The notes under the pieces: generated by a model
Seen by the model: the letters and a program-made list of their open reading frames with translations, nothing else
Told to the model about the DNA's origin: nothing
Database searches by the model: none
Made by a program: the position numbers and the translations under genes
NCBI GenBank assembly: GCA_003645385.1
Contig: QNEY01000002.1
Coordinates: forward strand, 1-33,259
Direction: 5' to 3'
Origin: Gammaproteobacteria bacterium
GTDB lineage: Bacteria; Pseudomonadota; Gammaproteobacteria; Nitrosococcales; Methylophagaceae
DNA: 33,259 nt
Shown here: one piece after another, positions 15,884-25,247 of the stretch
Position numbering within the stretch: the stretch's first letter is position 1
Layout: each line of letters begins with the position of its first letter

Positions 15884-16827
15884 TGGCTTTTCGACAGGGG
15901 GCTTATCCGCTAATGCTGATTGGCAAAGAAACAGCTTATGGCACTGAGCAGACTACACCAGAGAACAAGTTTGCAGATATTTGCACAATGCAGGCGATCA
16001 CAAACAGTATTGACAGGGCTGTCAAAACACAGACTTACGAGCCGGACTTTTGCGAGACAACAGCGGGCACAACCGGCGGAACGGTGAGCGTTTCGGGGAC
16101 ATTATCACACGGTCACGCAATTTTCTTAGAGGCGTTCTTCAGCGATGATTCTTCTCCTCATGCGTTCCAGGTTGATCCAAACACATTCCAGAGTTACACG
16201 ATTTACAACCTGTTCAATGGCGGTGAGGTATCAACAAAAACAAACTGGAAAGGTGACATAGCTATTGGTTGTGTATGTGAGTCTTTCAATATTACCGGAT
16301 CACAAGGTGGAGTAATTGGCTATGAGGCAACATTCAGGGCTAAATCGATTGCAAGAGAGCAGGACTTGTCAGGTTTAACAACTACAACAATTACAGATGC
16401 AAGCAAGCCTTGTTATATCCCGTTCAAGTTCCAGTCGGTTACTGCCGACATGCTAAATTCAACAGTGACAAGCATTAACTCATTTTCCATCAGCTTAGGC
16501 AATGAGTTTGCTGATGACACAGTTGCTTACCAAAACTCAGCAACTAAGCTCAGGGAAATAGCGGTAAAAGCAAGCGGTGAGCTTGCTTTTGATGTTATTT
16601 ATGATGCGGCTGTAGCCTTGACATATAATCCAATATTAATGGCAACAACCAACCTTGATGATGTTATCACGCTATCGGGTGGATCTGGCACGTTCATCAT
16701 TACGATGTACGGCAAATATACATCTTATGATATTGCTGATCCTGACAAGGGCGTTTATGTAACATCGATTAACAAGCAACTCCAGGCAAATGCAAGCGGC
16801 TCGGCTATCTCAATAGCTGTGTCATAA
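15883..16827 (+). CDS. Major tail tube protein
   Basis: 314 aa, beta-rich with an MAFRQGAYPLMLIGKETAYGT start typical of siphoviral tail tube proteins. Repeating segments such as VSVSGTLSHGHAIFLEAFF, FNITGSQGGVIGYEATFRA and INSFSISLGNEF fit the tube fold and the conserved sequence turns of this family. It polymerises around the tape measure to form the tail tube. It lies after the terminator candidate and before the chaperone-type genes, the normal order. Confidence 0.83.
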   Translation: MAFRQGAYPLMLIGKETAYGTEQTTPENKFADICTMQAITNSIDRAVKTQTYEPDFCETTAGTTGGTVSVSGTLSHGHAIFLEAFFSDDSSPHAFQVDPNTFQSYTIYNLFNGGEVSTKTNWKGDIAIGCVCESFNITGSQGGVIGYEATFRAKSIAREQDLSGLTTTTITDASKPCYIPFKFQSVTADMLNSTVTSINSFSISLGNEFADDTVAYQNSATKLREIAVKASGELAFDVIYDAAVALTYNPILMATTNLDDVITLSGGSGTFIITMYGKYTSYDIADPDKGVYVTSINKQLQANASGSAISIAVS

Positions 16828-16851
16828 CAAAAAAACAAACAGGGAGGAAAA

Positions 16852-17289
16852 ATGGCAAAGGCGAAAAAAGTGAAACTAACGGAGAACACATCGGCAAAAT
16901 GGAAAAACTGTTTTATGTCAGACAATCCTGAATATATTACAGAGATATATGATGGAGAAACTCACATCGCAACTGTGAAAGGTCTATCATACTTGGATCG
17001 AGCGGCAATCAATAAAGCAGCTTTGAGCAACCAGAAGATGTATAACTTTAATGCAGATTCCGGAGAACTTGAACGAAATAAAGACGTTGATATGAATTTG
17101 GAAGCTATGCAACTAATGACAATCCATAAGGCATTAACCGGTCATCCGGATTGTTGGTTTATTGGTGGTGATGATGTATCTGTTAGAAAACTTGATAAGC
17201 TGGATCATGAGCTTATACAACTGCTCTATGTCAAAATTTCAGAGGCTAATAAAAAAGCTGAGAACATTGCAGGGCTTGAGCAAAACTAA
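16852..17289 (+). CDS. Tail assembly chaperone (gpG-like), putative
   Basis: 145 aa, with a GGGAGG ribosome site before ATG 16852. The sequence is helical with an N-terminal basic segment, one short beta hairpin (EIYDGETHIATVKGL), then mainly helices (AMQLMTIHKALTG, ELIQLLYVKISEANKKAEN). Length and the place between tail tube and tape measure fit the G chaperone of siphoviruses. In many phages a -1 slip near the end of G makes a G-T fusion. Here the downstream frame (17301) is in the -1 register and is open only from 17280, so any slip must happen in the last three codons, where no canonical slippery heptamer exists. Confidence 0.62.
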   Translation: MAKAKKVKLTENTSAKWKNCFMSDNPEYITEIYDGETHIATVKGLSYLDRAAINKAALSNQKMYNFNADSGELERNKDVDMNLEAMQLMTIHKALTGHPDCWFIGGDDVSVRKLDKLDHELIQLLYVKISEANKKAENIAGLEQN

Positions 17290-17300
17290 GGCGAGTCATA

Positions 17301-17612
17301 TTGCTCAACACAAGCCAAAAGCCGGTAGACTTGAGCAGTATGACAGAGACGCAGAGGGAAGGAATATTAAATGAGAATTATTGCAAATATTGCGACAACT
17401 ATCTTGACGATAAAGGGGATGTAAAGTGCAATACAAAGCAACACGGCAAGGTTATCCCGGCGGTGGACTGGATATACAACTGGGCGCTAGAGTGGAAGGA
17501 TGGCAACCGGAAATATCCATTCGGGAAAGATTGGGACGAGTTACCTTATTGGATCCCGCATTTATTACAGCGAGGTTATTTAATCTTAATGGAAGCAATC
17601 GAGGATAGATAA
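17301..17612 (+). CDS. Tail chaperone-slot protein with Cys cluster
   Basis: 103 aa from TTG 17301, which has AAGGCGAG 5-6 nt upstream; ATG 17340 (90 aa) is an alternative without a good ribosome site. It occupies the T-chaperone position immediately before the tape measure, whose start follows the stop without a gap. The N-terminal half has CKYC and a further Cys 14 residues on (DVKC), followed by His (TKQHG), a possible zinc site. The C-terminal half is Trp-rich (WIYNWALEWKDG, DWDELPYWIPHLL). Similar Trp-rich helical proteins precede tape measures in other phages. The function is inferred from position only. Confidence 0.6.
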   Translation: MLNTSQKPVDLSSMTETQREGILNENYCKYCDNYLDDKGDVKCNTKQHGKVIPAVDWIYNWALEWKDGNRKYPFGKDWDELPYWIPHLLQRGYLILMEAIEDR

Positions 17613-19385
17613 ATGGCTCAGAAAATATTGATCGAAACAGTAGTAAACACAGGCAAGGCAAAAGCTGAGGTCAAGAGCTTAGGGACATCTTTTAAAGACT
17701 TGGCAATTAAGGTTGGCGGTGCAGTAGTAGCTTACAAAGCTCTCAAGACAGCCGGTCAATTTATGTCAGAGTCAGTCAAAATGGCAAAAGAGCAGAAAGA
17801 TGTTTACAAAACTCTTGAAGTCACGATCAACAACACCGGTGCAAGCTACAAAGCGGCTAATGCAGAGCTTCAGAAACTATTTGCAACTCAGCAGAAGAAC
17901 ACGATATATGGCGACACAGAATCAGCGGCAATGCTCACAAAGCTCATAGAGCGAACAGGCGACTATGAGACTGCTGTCAATAATTTAGCACTGGCTCAGG
18001 ACATGGCAAGCTCTACTTCTTTTGACGCAAGCTCGGCAACTAATTATCTTGGTATGGCGTTAGCAGGCAATATTGAGATGCTAGGGCGATATATTCCTGA
18101 GCTAAAATCAAGTGTCAATGAGCAATTAAAGAGTATGACTGCAACGGAAAAATCAGCTTATGCAGTTGACCTACTAACAAAAAAATATGGCGGATTATCT
18201 ACAGAAGTCGATGAGAATGTACTTGCAGCGGCTAGGCTAGAGAATACTTGGGGCGATGCAAAAGAGAGTCTTGGTGACGCTTTGTTGCCTGCTGTAACTG
18301 AAGCGACAAAGGGATTGATCGGATTATCAAAGGCAGCAGAGTCATTTTTTGGGATGTTCGACACAAGCAAGGTTGCAAATGAGAGCATTGCAAGAGCAGC
18401 AGAGAACATAAAAATAATTCAAGATACATTAGTCGGTACACCCACAGCAATCCTAAAAGACGCTCTGGCAGACCAGGAAGAATATTTCAAAGGGTTGATT
18501 TCCGGCTTAGAAAAATATCCAGAGTGGCAAGATGAAGTTGAGCAGACAAGACAGAGGATTGTTGCTCTCAATAATGCGATAAAAGAGAACGCCATAGTGC
18601 AAGAGGCGGCAGCTCACGCAAGTGTTACCATTGCCGCTGAGACAAAGGCAACTGAAGAGCAAATATTAATCGATTACGTCAACAGGCAGCGAGAGATCAA
18701 CGCAGAATATGATGCTCAGGAAGGCGAGCGGTTGCAGGCTACTAGTGATAACAAGGTCAATCACACATTAGAGTTATTTGAGAGGCTGGATGCGATCAAG
18801 GCGGAGAATAGAGAAAAAGAAGTGAGGCTGGAAGAAGAAAAAAACAAAACAATCAAAGCAGGTGTGCGAACATTAGGTCAAGATTTGTTGACCTTATCTC
18901 GTTCATTCGGCAAAAAAGGTTTTTTAATTGCTAAGAGAATAGCACAAGCAAACGCTATTGTAAAAGGTGCTGAAGCGGCTGTAGCGGCTTGGAATGCGGG
19001 AATGAGTGTTGGGACTGGGCCAGTTGCACTGGCAGCAGCCTTTACATTTATGTCAATCTCTGCATCAGCAACAGCGGCACAAATCCAGCAGATTGAACAG
19101 CAGAAATATGCTAAGGGTGGCGATTTTATCACAGATGGGCCACAGTCAATATTGGTTGGTGATAATCCAGGAGGTAGAGAGCGAGTCACAATTACACCTA
19201 TGAGTTCACCAAATTATAATGGGCCACAAGGTGGCGACAATACAGACATCATTAATGCAATTGAGCGGCTGAACGAGACAATAATTGATAACAGGACAAT
19301 CGTAAATGTAGAGGCAAAAACAATTGATCCGGTAAAAGTTTATGACCTGGCACAAACAGGGCAACGGATAGCGAGCGATTTCTAA
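17613..19385 (+). CDS. Tail tape measure protein
   Basis: 590 aa, the longest late-region protein except the LamG adhesin. It has the tape-measure plan: N-terminal Ala/Lys-rich helices, a region NYLGMALAGNIEMLGRYIPEL typical of TMPs, a long coiled-coil middle (about residues 330-420), a hydrophobic Ala/Gly segment near 450-495 (AEAAVAAWNAGMSVGTG) and a Gly/Asn-rich tail. It sets tail length; by the usual 0.15 nm per residue it suggests a tail near 90 nm. There is no lysozyme or peptidase domain. The stop overlaps the next gene as TAATG. Confidence 0.88.
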   Translation: MAQKILIETVVNTGKAKAEVKSLGTSFKDLAIKVGGAVVAYKALKTAGQFMSESVKMAKEQKDVYKTLEVTINNTGASYKAANAELQKLFATQQKNTIYGDTESAAMLTKLIERTGDYETAVNNLALAQDMASSTSFDASSATNYLGMALAGNIEMLGRYIPELKSSVNEQLKSMTATEKSAYAVDLLTKKYGGLSTEVDENVLAAARLENTWGDAKESLGDALLPAVTEATKGLIGLSKAAESFFGMFDTSKVANESIARAAENIKIIQDTLVGTPTAILKDALADQEEYFKGLISGLEKYPEWQDEVEQTRQRIVALNNAIKENAIVQEAAAHASVTIAAETKATEEQILIDYVNRQREINAEYDAQEGERLQATSDNKVNHTLELFERLDAIKAENREKEVRLEEEKNKTIKAGVRTLGQDLLTLSRSFGKKGFLIAKRIAQANAIVKGAEAAVAAWNAGMSVGTGPVALAAAFTFMSISASATAAQIQQIEQQKYAKGGDFITDGPQSILVGDNPGGRERVTITPMSSPNYNGPQGGDNTDIINAIERLNETIIDNRTIVNVEAKTIDPVKVYDLAQTGQRIASDF

Positions 19386-21142
19386 TGAGCATAAAAATTG
19401 AGGTCGGTTTTGTCCAGTCTGATTATTCCTGGCTGGCAGATAGCCGGTATACAGTCGAAGATAATTACATAAAAAAAATTACATTCGGCAGTAAAAATCT
19501 TGATGATTATAATGTTTTCCTCACAAGACCACAACGAGTCAATGTGACAATTTTTTCTCACAACTCAACATCAGCCAGAATGCTGAGAGCATTACTGCTC
19601 AGTGTTAACACGGTCAATGACAAAAATCTATTACGGAACGAATTCAAAATATTTAAAAACAATGAAGGCATTTTTGTTGGAGTTTGCGATCTTACATCAG
19701 TTCAGTACAACAATCTAACAAAAGAAATATCTTTTACACTTTACGACAGATTAAAACTTATTAACCTATACTCTGATGACACGACAAAAAGATTCAATGA
19801 TGGCGGTATCAATAAAGAATCGTTTCTGCGAGGGACACCAGCCGATTTAATGTTGCGATACATTGCAGCACTTGAGCTTGATTCACAGAGATTTATTGAT
19901 TTTACCGCAACTGCGACAACACCGTCACTACAAGTGGGTGGTATTGATCCGGGGGACTCAACAGAAATTATTGGATCTGAATTGATATATAAAGGACAAA
20001 ATGAGAAAGAGTGGCTGACACTGAACAACTGGACTAACTATATCCCAAGAACAGATCCGCCATTTTGGCCTTTTGTTTATCATGACCACAAGCGATATTA
20101 CATGATCAGGGATGCTGGCGAGCTAGGTATTCAGATATGCTGGTTCACGACTCAGTTGTTCACACAGAGTACAACCGGCTGGTCGGAGTATATAATTGCA
20201 CAGAGGATCGAATGTACGCAAATCCGCATCCATAATCTGGTAGTGTCAGAGGAGCGGTTCTCGTATATCAATCCAGAGTTTCAAACATTGGGAACAGACG
20301 ACACAGAAGAGCTTGCATTGAGAGTTATTAGATTCCGGAACAGGGGTTGGGATGAGTTCCTTGCTTGGTGTGCAGAATGGTCAGTTCCGCTATATGGCAA
20401 CGATGTGGATGTTACACCAGATCCAAATATCTGGCGTTCTAATGTTATTTCTGGTGACTATTCAAGTGGTGGATCACATATAGCAATTGCAGGACAGCGG
20501 ATCCCATCCGGACATGGCTCATCAAGATACTATATTTTTTGGGATGAGACACCGACAGATGATGTGTTTGTTCCGAGAGTATTCTTCTGGGGAGAGGTTT
20601 TCGAGCCGGTGCTAACAATGGGCAAATATTTTGTGTCAAAAATTAGTGAAGCATTGCCAACATTGCCGAGTATGTTTTCAAACTTACAGCCCGACACGCC
20701 AAAGCTGTTAGACATGATCAAGTGTATTTTGCTTTATTACAATAATTTCCTTTTTTGCGATGGTGACGGTAGAGTGATAATGCAGGATAGAGAACTGTCA
20801 ATGACACCTATTGAGATCCCGTTAAGCTCAATTATTGCTCAATACGAGATATCAGGGTTGACTAATTACATATTCCCTGATAAAAATCTTTTGCCGATAT
20901 CTGGTGATGACACCGGATATTTGCAAGACAAAACAGAGTTATATTATTATGATTATATGAGCGATAAAAAGATTATTGACATTGAGTTATTCAATGGCAA
21001 CGATGATGATGATGTATTTGCTACACCTTTATCTTTAGGTGACCAATGTACGGTTGAATATCTTTCATCAGCAACTATCACAATAATTGACATCCAAAAA
21101 GATTATTTAAAAAACACATACAAGATAAAAGGCTGGTACTAA
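19385..21142 (+). CDS. Distal tail / tail hub-type protein
   Basis: 585 aa, immediately after the tape measure. The first 140 residues are beta-rich and resemble a distal-tail-protein or hub ring domain (YTVEDNYIKKITFGSKNLDD, FKIFKNNEGIFVGVCDL, EISFTLYDRLKLINLY). The middle part (about 165-430) is Trp/Tyr-rich, reminiscent of an inserted carbohydrate-binding or receptor-contact domain. The end (450-585) returns to hub-like strands (FLFCDGDGRVIMQD, LGDQCTVEYLSS). It probably forms the tail tip baseplate. A precise family is not recognised. Confidence 0.62.
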   Translation: MSIKIEVGFVQSDYSWLADSRYTVEDNYIKKITFGSKNLDDYNVFLTRPQRVNVTIFSHNSTSARMLRALLLSVNTVNDKNLLRNEFKIFKNNEGIFVGVCDLTSVQYNNLTKEISFTLYDRLKLINLYSDDTTKRFNDGGINKESFLRGTPADLMLRYIAALELDSQRFIDFTATATTPSLQVGGIDPGDSTEIIGSELIYKGQNEKEWLTLNNWTNYIPRTDPPFWPFVYHDHKRYYMIRDAGELGIQICWFTTQLFTQSTTGWSEYIIAQRIECTQIRIHNLVVSEERFSYINPEFQTLGTDDTEELALRVIRFRNRGWDEFLAWCAEWSVPLYGNDVDVTPDPNIWRSNVISGDYSSGGSHIAIAGQRIPSGHGSSRYYIFWDETPTDDVFVPRVFFWGEVFEPVLTMGKYFVSKISEALPTLPSMFSNLQPDTPKLLDMIKCILLYYNNFLFCDGDGRVIMQDRELSMTPIEIPLSSIIAQYEISGLTNYIFPDKNLLPISGDDTGYLQDKTELYYYDYMSDKKIIDIELFNGNDDDDVFATPLSLGDQCTVEYLSSATITIIDIQKDYLKNTYKIKGWY

Positions 21143-21669
21143 TGGCAGTAAAAGCATTATATGGATTTGGTGGGGTTGCTTTTATAAGCACCGTTGATCA
21201 AAATATTGTGGCGAATTTTCCTTATGCAAATGGGGTTGTTAGCTTTACTGAAGAGTTCCATCTTGCTCCGGTAGTTGCACTTGACGGCACTGTGCATTTC
21301 ATTCGCAAGGGATTCAGGGGCAATATTGAGGTGCTACTTGGCAATTATGACGACGATCAGACTGAGGATCTATTGATATTACAGAGCTTGATCAATGCGG
21401 GTTACATGGAGTGTTATCCGAGAAAAGCAACAGGTGATCCAGGCATTAGTTTTGATGAGGTTTCCCTTGCCGGTAGTTTTGCACCAAAAGATATTGCAAT
21501 GATCAATGCAGGGCAACAGGTCAAACTAAAATTTAAGGCGAGAAATTTACTCTCTGCATTACCGTTGATCACAGCCAGGACAGCAGAGCAAAACTGGATA
21601 GTTGATACAGCAACAGATGATTATTTAGTACCTGACGCATCAGGTGATTATTTAGTATTTCATGATTAA
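21142..21669 (+). CDS. Tail tip protein, unknown
   Basis: 175 aa, start coupled to the previous stop (TAATG). Mostly beta-strand, with an aromatic N-terminal section (ALYGFGGVAF, NFPYANGVVSF) and a C-terminal repeat-like end (DDYLVPDASGDYLVFHD). The DYLV-x-D-(A)SGDYLV pair may be two copies of a short unit that serves as an attachment tag for fibres. The gene sits between the hub-type protein and the fibre genes, so it is presumably a baseplate or upper fibre component. No family recognised. Confidence 0.65.
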   Translation: MAVKALYGFGGVAFISTVDQNIVANFPYANGVVSFTEEFHLAPVVALDGTVHFIRKGFRGNIEVLLGNYDDDQTEDLLILQSLINAGYMECYPRKATGDPGISFDEVSLAGSFAPKDIAMINAGQQVKLKFKARNLLSALPLITARTAEQNWIVDTATDDYLVPDASGDYLVFHD

Positions 21670-21680
21670 TAGGAGGTAGA

Positions 21681-22529
21681 ATGGCAGATCCAAAAAGGAT
21701 TAACCAACTAAGCACAGCATTAACAGCGGCGGCATCAGTAGCGGCATCATGTATTGCAATACAAGACGATATGTCAGCGACGGCGACAAAGTACATGAGC
21801 AGAACTGAACTGAGAAAGATGATCCTTGATATTGGCACTAACAGTGTAGCTCTTGAGACTGACGGATCAGGCAATCTGATTGCAAGTGCGGTGACAGCGA
21901 CGGAGCTAAACAAACTTGACGGCACATCAGGTGCATTGGTCGATATTGGCACAGCTCAGACAATGACCGGCAAAAAAACTTTTGATGAGCTAGAGACAAC
22001 AGGCACAACAACGGTTGCAGATGTTGATATTAATGGCGGCGAGATTGACGCAACACCGATCGGTGCAAACTCAGCATCTACAGTTGCAGGCACAACGATA
22101 TCAGCAGCAACAAGCACGACAGCTCCGCTTGATATTTTAGGCACATCCGGTGACGGATATCTTAAAAGGATGTACCAGAAAGACCAGGATGCAGCCGGAT
22201 CAGCGGTCAATAAATTTTATGTTGGCGATTTTACACTAAAGGCGGGCGAGCGGATTATCGGGGCACAGATCAAGGTTATTGTAGCAATGGGCTGTACATG
22301 GTCAGCTAAGTTTGATATTCTTGGGGTTGATCAAGAGATTGCAGCGACGGGTACATCAGCAGCAGCAAATACGATTGTAACTGCATTATTTGACTATAAT
22401 GCAGACTCACCAATCTGCACAACTGGCAATAATCGGATCGAGTTCACAGGTGATGCAGCAGCCAATTTTGATGCAGCGGCAGAAGCGAAAGTAACAGTAT
22501 TTTACGAATCAATGGAAGAAATGGCATAA
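21681..22529 (+). CDS. Tail fibre protein with fibre-repeat shaft
   Basis: 282 aa, with ATAGGAGG upstream of ATG 21681. The N-terminal 80 residues are helical. The middle has the fibre-shaft motif VTATELNKLDGTSGALVDIG and short Thr/Gly/Asp repeats (TTGTTTVADVDINGGEID) suggestive of a triple beta-helix. Residues about 165-282 form a compact beta-sandwich-like end domain (KFYVGDFTLKAGERIIGAQI, AANTIVTALFDYN). VTATELN-x-LDG is known in trimeric phage tail fibres. It probably forms a side or tip fibre that contacts the host. Confidence 0.75.
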   Translation: MADPKRINQLSTALTAAASVAASCIAIQDDMSATATKYMSRTELRKMILDIGTNSVALETDGSGNLIASAVTATELNKLDGTSGALVDIGTAQTMTGKKTFDELETTGTTTVADVDINGGEIDATPIGANSASTVAGTTISAATSTTAPLDILGTSGDGYLKRMYQKDQDAAGSAVNKFYVGDFTLKAGERIIGAQIKVIVAMGCTWSAKFDILGVDQEIAATGTSAAANTIVTALFDYNADSPICTTGNNRIEFTGDAAANFDAAAEAKVTVFYESMEEMA

Positions 22530-22545
22530 AAAAAGGAGATATATT

Positions 22546-22815
22546 ATGGGAAGTATGACAAATCTTGACGCACAAAAAGCAAGCATGGCAAGTGACTTTG
22601 ATATTATTGACGACACATCAGCACATACAGGCACTTGGATAGCTTTTCAGAGCTACAGTGCAACATTCGGGAGCAACACAACCGATGTAACTGTAGACGG
22701 AGCGGGCAAAGATCTCAGCGGGCTCAACAGTGTGTTACCCGATGGTGATATGACCTACGGACTATTTACAAAAATCACATTGACAGCAGGAATGGTCAAG
22801 GCTTATAAAGCATAA
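22546..22815 (+). CDS. Small fibre-associated protein
   Basis: 89 aa, with an AAAGGAG ribosome site before ATG 22546. Thr/Ser/Asp-rich and beta-strand-like (TWIAFQSYSATFGSN, TYGLFTKITLTAGMVKAYK), no signal peptide. It lies between the fibre gene and the LamG adhesin and could be a virion adaptor or fibre cap. No family recognised. Confidence 0.65.
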   Translation: MGSMTNLDAQKASMASDFDIIDDTSAHTGTWIAFQSYSATFGSNTTDVTVDGAGKDLSGLNSVLPDGDMTYGLFTKITLTAGMVKAYKA

Positions 22816-22825
22816 AGGGGTCATC

Positions 22826-24721
22826 ATGCGAGGAATGATCGGATTAGGATTACAGATCAATAAGAATCTTAGGGTTGGGGCACAAGCACCTGCAGGCTAC
22901 TCAAGCAACATACTCAGGGGTGTGCCAGTATTAAGGTCTGCTCAATGGGAGACAGTTGATAAGAACGGAACGGTTGACAAAGTGCCTAATGAGGGTTACT
23001 GCCTTGACCTAAACGGAACGACCAACTATGTAGATTTAGGCGATGAAGCATCATTAGAAACTGATGACTTCCACTTTGAGATTGATGTTGAGAATAATGA
23101 CACTGGAAACTACAGGAGTATCATTGCTTGCCAGGCTAACTTGAACGCTTCATATTACTCAGGCTGGTATCTCAGAAAGCAAAATGATGAGACTCTCAGA
23201 CTTGGCATATACAGGTCAAGTAGCTTATTTTCGTCATGCGATACAGTAGCAACATTAAGTACTGCAACAAAGTACAGGCTAAAAGTTACTAAGATAGGCA
23301 CTGCGGTCAAGATTTATATCGATGGAGTTGAGGCTGGCTCTGCTACATTGCCAACAAGCACAATCTATTATGGCGGCACTAAAAACTCAACATATTTTGG
23401 TGCTTATCGTGTTACTGATACAGCTTATAGTTTCTGGGCTGGCAAGATGGGCAATGTCAGGTCATACGATGGCTCAGGCAACCTCATAAATTCATGGCAT
23501 CTTGACGAGCATGGTAGTACAACAGCCTACGATTGTGTAGCTTACAAAGATGGAACGCTCACAGGCAGCACAGCGGCTATCCACGCAACCGATAACCGAT
23601 TCCAGAGCTACCAGAACGAGGTAGGCTATAAGGTAGGTGTATCTCCTACATTAATTCCAGCGGCTCTCAATGCAGATGGCACAAGCAAGCATGTTGACAT
23701 TAACGGTGCGGCACTGGACTATGACGGCAGGACTAAGCTCAATGCTAAGCTGGTCAATAATAACGTGGTTACATTAACAGCAGCAGGCAGCAAGATAGAG
23801 TTTACTGATTTGACTAATTATGCTTATTTGAGCTATGAGGGTTCACTTGGTGCAGCTCCTACGGTATCAGGCAATGATGTATTGCTTGGTACCGGGTGGA
23901 TCACAAAGCTAACACTAACAAACTCAACTACTAAGGTCAACAGCGTTTACACTTTTGCTGAGGGTGATGGGGTTACTGTCTATGATACTGGGACAAACAA
24001 AAATCATGGAGAGCTTGTAAGCTATTCGCACACGCAGAAAGATGCAGATACGGTTACACCTCACAACTTTATTAATGGATTTGACAAATGGATTAACGAT
24101 AGCACATCGGCAGTGCTAAGGGTTCCTTTTGGCTCTGATGGCACAAGTATCAAAACAAGTGGCGACACAGTCACAGGTTATACTTGGGCAAGCCGTAATC
24201 CGTATTTCAAGGGTTATCATAATGACGCAGAAACAAAAGTAATGCAATACAAAACACCTGAGATGACAGCACTTGATGAAGGGATGGGCTATTGGTACGG
24301 TGAGCGAATAGTTGACGGTGAAGATTTGGTAAATGCAACTGAGTATATCATCTTATCAAGAGGCACTTTGAATTTCATCACATACGGTGCAGCTGACAAT
24401 AATCGAGGTACAGTGTTCACCAGCTCGGGCACACCAACTCTAGGCACTGGCGATATTGTAGCGGCTACAGCATGGAGCGACACAGCACAGGAGATAGGTT
24501 TTAGCGAGATTCATGGCAACGTGTATGATGACAACATGTTCAATAAAATATTCGCAGATGTAAAACAACCTTATGCAAAGGGTAATATCTTTTGCTATGA
24601 CACAGCATTGACCGGCACAACATTCACTGGAGACCTGAGCAAGATGTACAGCGTAATAGCAAAGACATATTCAAGGCTTACTCCAACAACATGGCTAACG
24701 CCTATTACAAGGCTTAGATAG
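22826..24721 (+). CDS. LamG/ConA-like lectin-domain adhesin
   Basis: 631 aa. Residues about 58-230 fit a LamG/concanavalin-like sandwich: LDLNGTTNYVDLGDEASLET, then FHFEIDV, YRLKVTKIGTAVKIYIDGVE and WAGKMGNVRSYDGS, ending in NSWHLDE. The rest (240-631) is Thr/Ser/Asn-rich beta sequence with no recognised enzyme motif. LamG domains bind glycans or proteins; in phages they occur in receptor-binding proteins. It is flanked by other fibre-type genes. There is no signal peptide, consistent with a virion rather than a secreted protein. Confidence 0.8.
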   Translation: MRGMIGLGLQINKNLRVGAQAPAGYSSNILRGVPVLRSAQWETVDKNGTVDKVPNEGYCLDLNGTTNYVDLGDEASLETDDFHFEIDVENNDTGNYRSIIACQANLNASYYSGWYLRKQNDETLRLGIYRSSSLFSSCDTVATLSTATKYRLKVTKIGTAVKIYIDGVEAGSATLPTSTIYYGGTKNSTYFGAYRVTDTAYSFWAGKMGNVRSYDGSGNLINSWHLDEHGSTTAYDCVAYKDGTLTGSTAAIHATDNRFQSYQNEVGYKVGVSPTLIPAALNADGTSKHVDINGAALDYDGRTKLNAKLVNNNVVTLTAAGSKIEFTDLTNYAYLSYEGSLGAAPTVSGNDVLLGTGWITKLTLTNSTTKVNSVYTFAEGDGVTVYDTGTNKNHGELVSYSHTQKDADTVTPHNFINGFDKWINDSTSAVLRVPFGSDGTSIKTSGDTVTGYTWASRNPYFKGYHNDAETKVMQYKTPEMTALDEGMGYWYGERIVDGEDLVNATEYIILSRGTLNFITYGAADNNRGTVFTSSGTPTLGTGDIVAATAWSDTAQEIGFSEIHGNVYDDNMFNKIFADVKQPYAKGNIFCYDTALTGTTFTGDLSKMYSVIAKTYSRLTPTTWLTPITRLR

Positions 24722-24729
24722 GAGGTGTT

Positions 24730-25239
24730 ATGGTAATAGCCAACATACCAACAACAGGCATTTATGGTGATGATATTGCCACACCAATAAACTCAAACTT
24801 TACTGAGCTAGCAGAGAAGAACGGAGTGTTTGCTTATCTGGCTTCGCCTACAGCAACTACAGTTACTACAGGTGGAACGTATTATACAATCGCAGGCACT
24901 TTCACAAATGCCCCGATGGAGAACTTTTCGCTCGGAACAGGGATTGACTATGACGGGTTGACCACAAAGTATTTTGAGGTTGATTGGCACGCAACGGTAA
25001 GCGGAGACAGTAATAGTATTACTTGTTCGGTGGGAATAAAAAAGAATACATCAGTAGTAACATCGTCAATAATGGGGACACTATTAAAGACATCAGGCGA
25101 GTCATACGTTCTGTCAGGCACTACGGTTGTAGAGCTTGCAACAAACGATGCAATATTATTAGTGCTAACAGCAGATGGCGATGGTGACGTAATCACCGTT
25201 GAACATTTTACAACAACAATCAGACCTTTCTTTTATTAG
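24730..25239 (+). CDS. Fibre/receptor-binding protein A with shared N-terminal module
   Basis: 169 aa, ATAGGAGG upstream of ATG 24730. Residues 5-29 (IPTTGIYGDDIATPINSNF, then TELAEK) match residues 5-29 of the next protein nearly position by position (IPSTGVYGADIAAPINTNF). The remaining about 135 residues form a separate beta-rich, jelly-roll-like domain (FEVDWHATVSGDSNSITCSV, DAILLVLTADGDGDVITVEH). The common module is probably the virion attachment peptide; the rest would be the variable head domain. No enzyme motif. Confidence 0.72.
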   Translation: MVIANIPTTGIYGDDIATPINSNFTELAEKNGVFAYLASPTATTVTTGGTYYTIAGTFTNAPMENFSLGTGIDYDGLTTKYFEVDWHATVSGDSNSITCSVGIKKNTSVVTSSIMGTLLKTSGESYVLSGTTVVELATNDAILLVLTADGDGDVITVEHFTTTIRPFFY

Positions 25240-25247
25240 GAGATTAA

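Noticed and set aside
17251..17257. AAAAAAG run as a slippery site for a G-T fusion
   Set aside because: A -1 slip here meets TGA at 17259-17261 at once, so it cannot join the downstream frame.
17162..17374. 70-aa open frame in the third register of the tail chaperone region
   Set aside because: No ribosome site, low-complexity composition, and it overlaps two better-supported genes.
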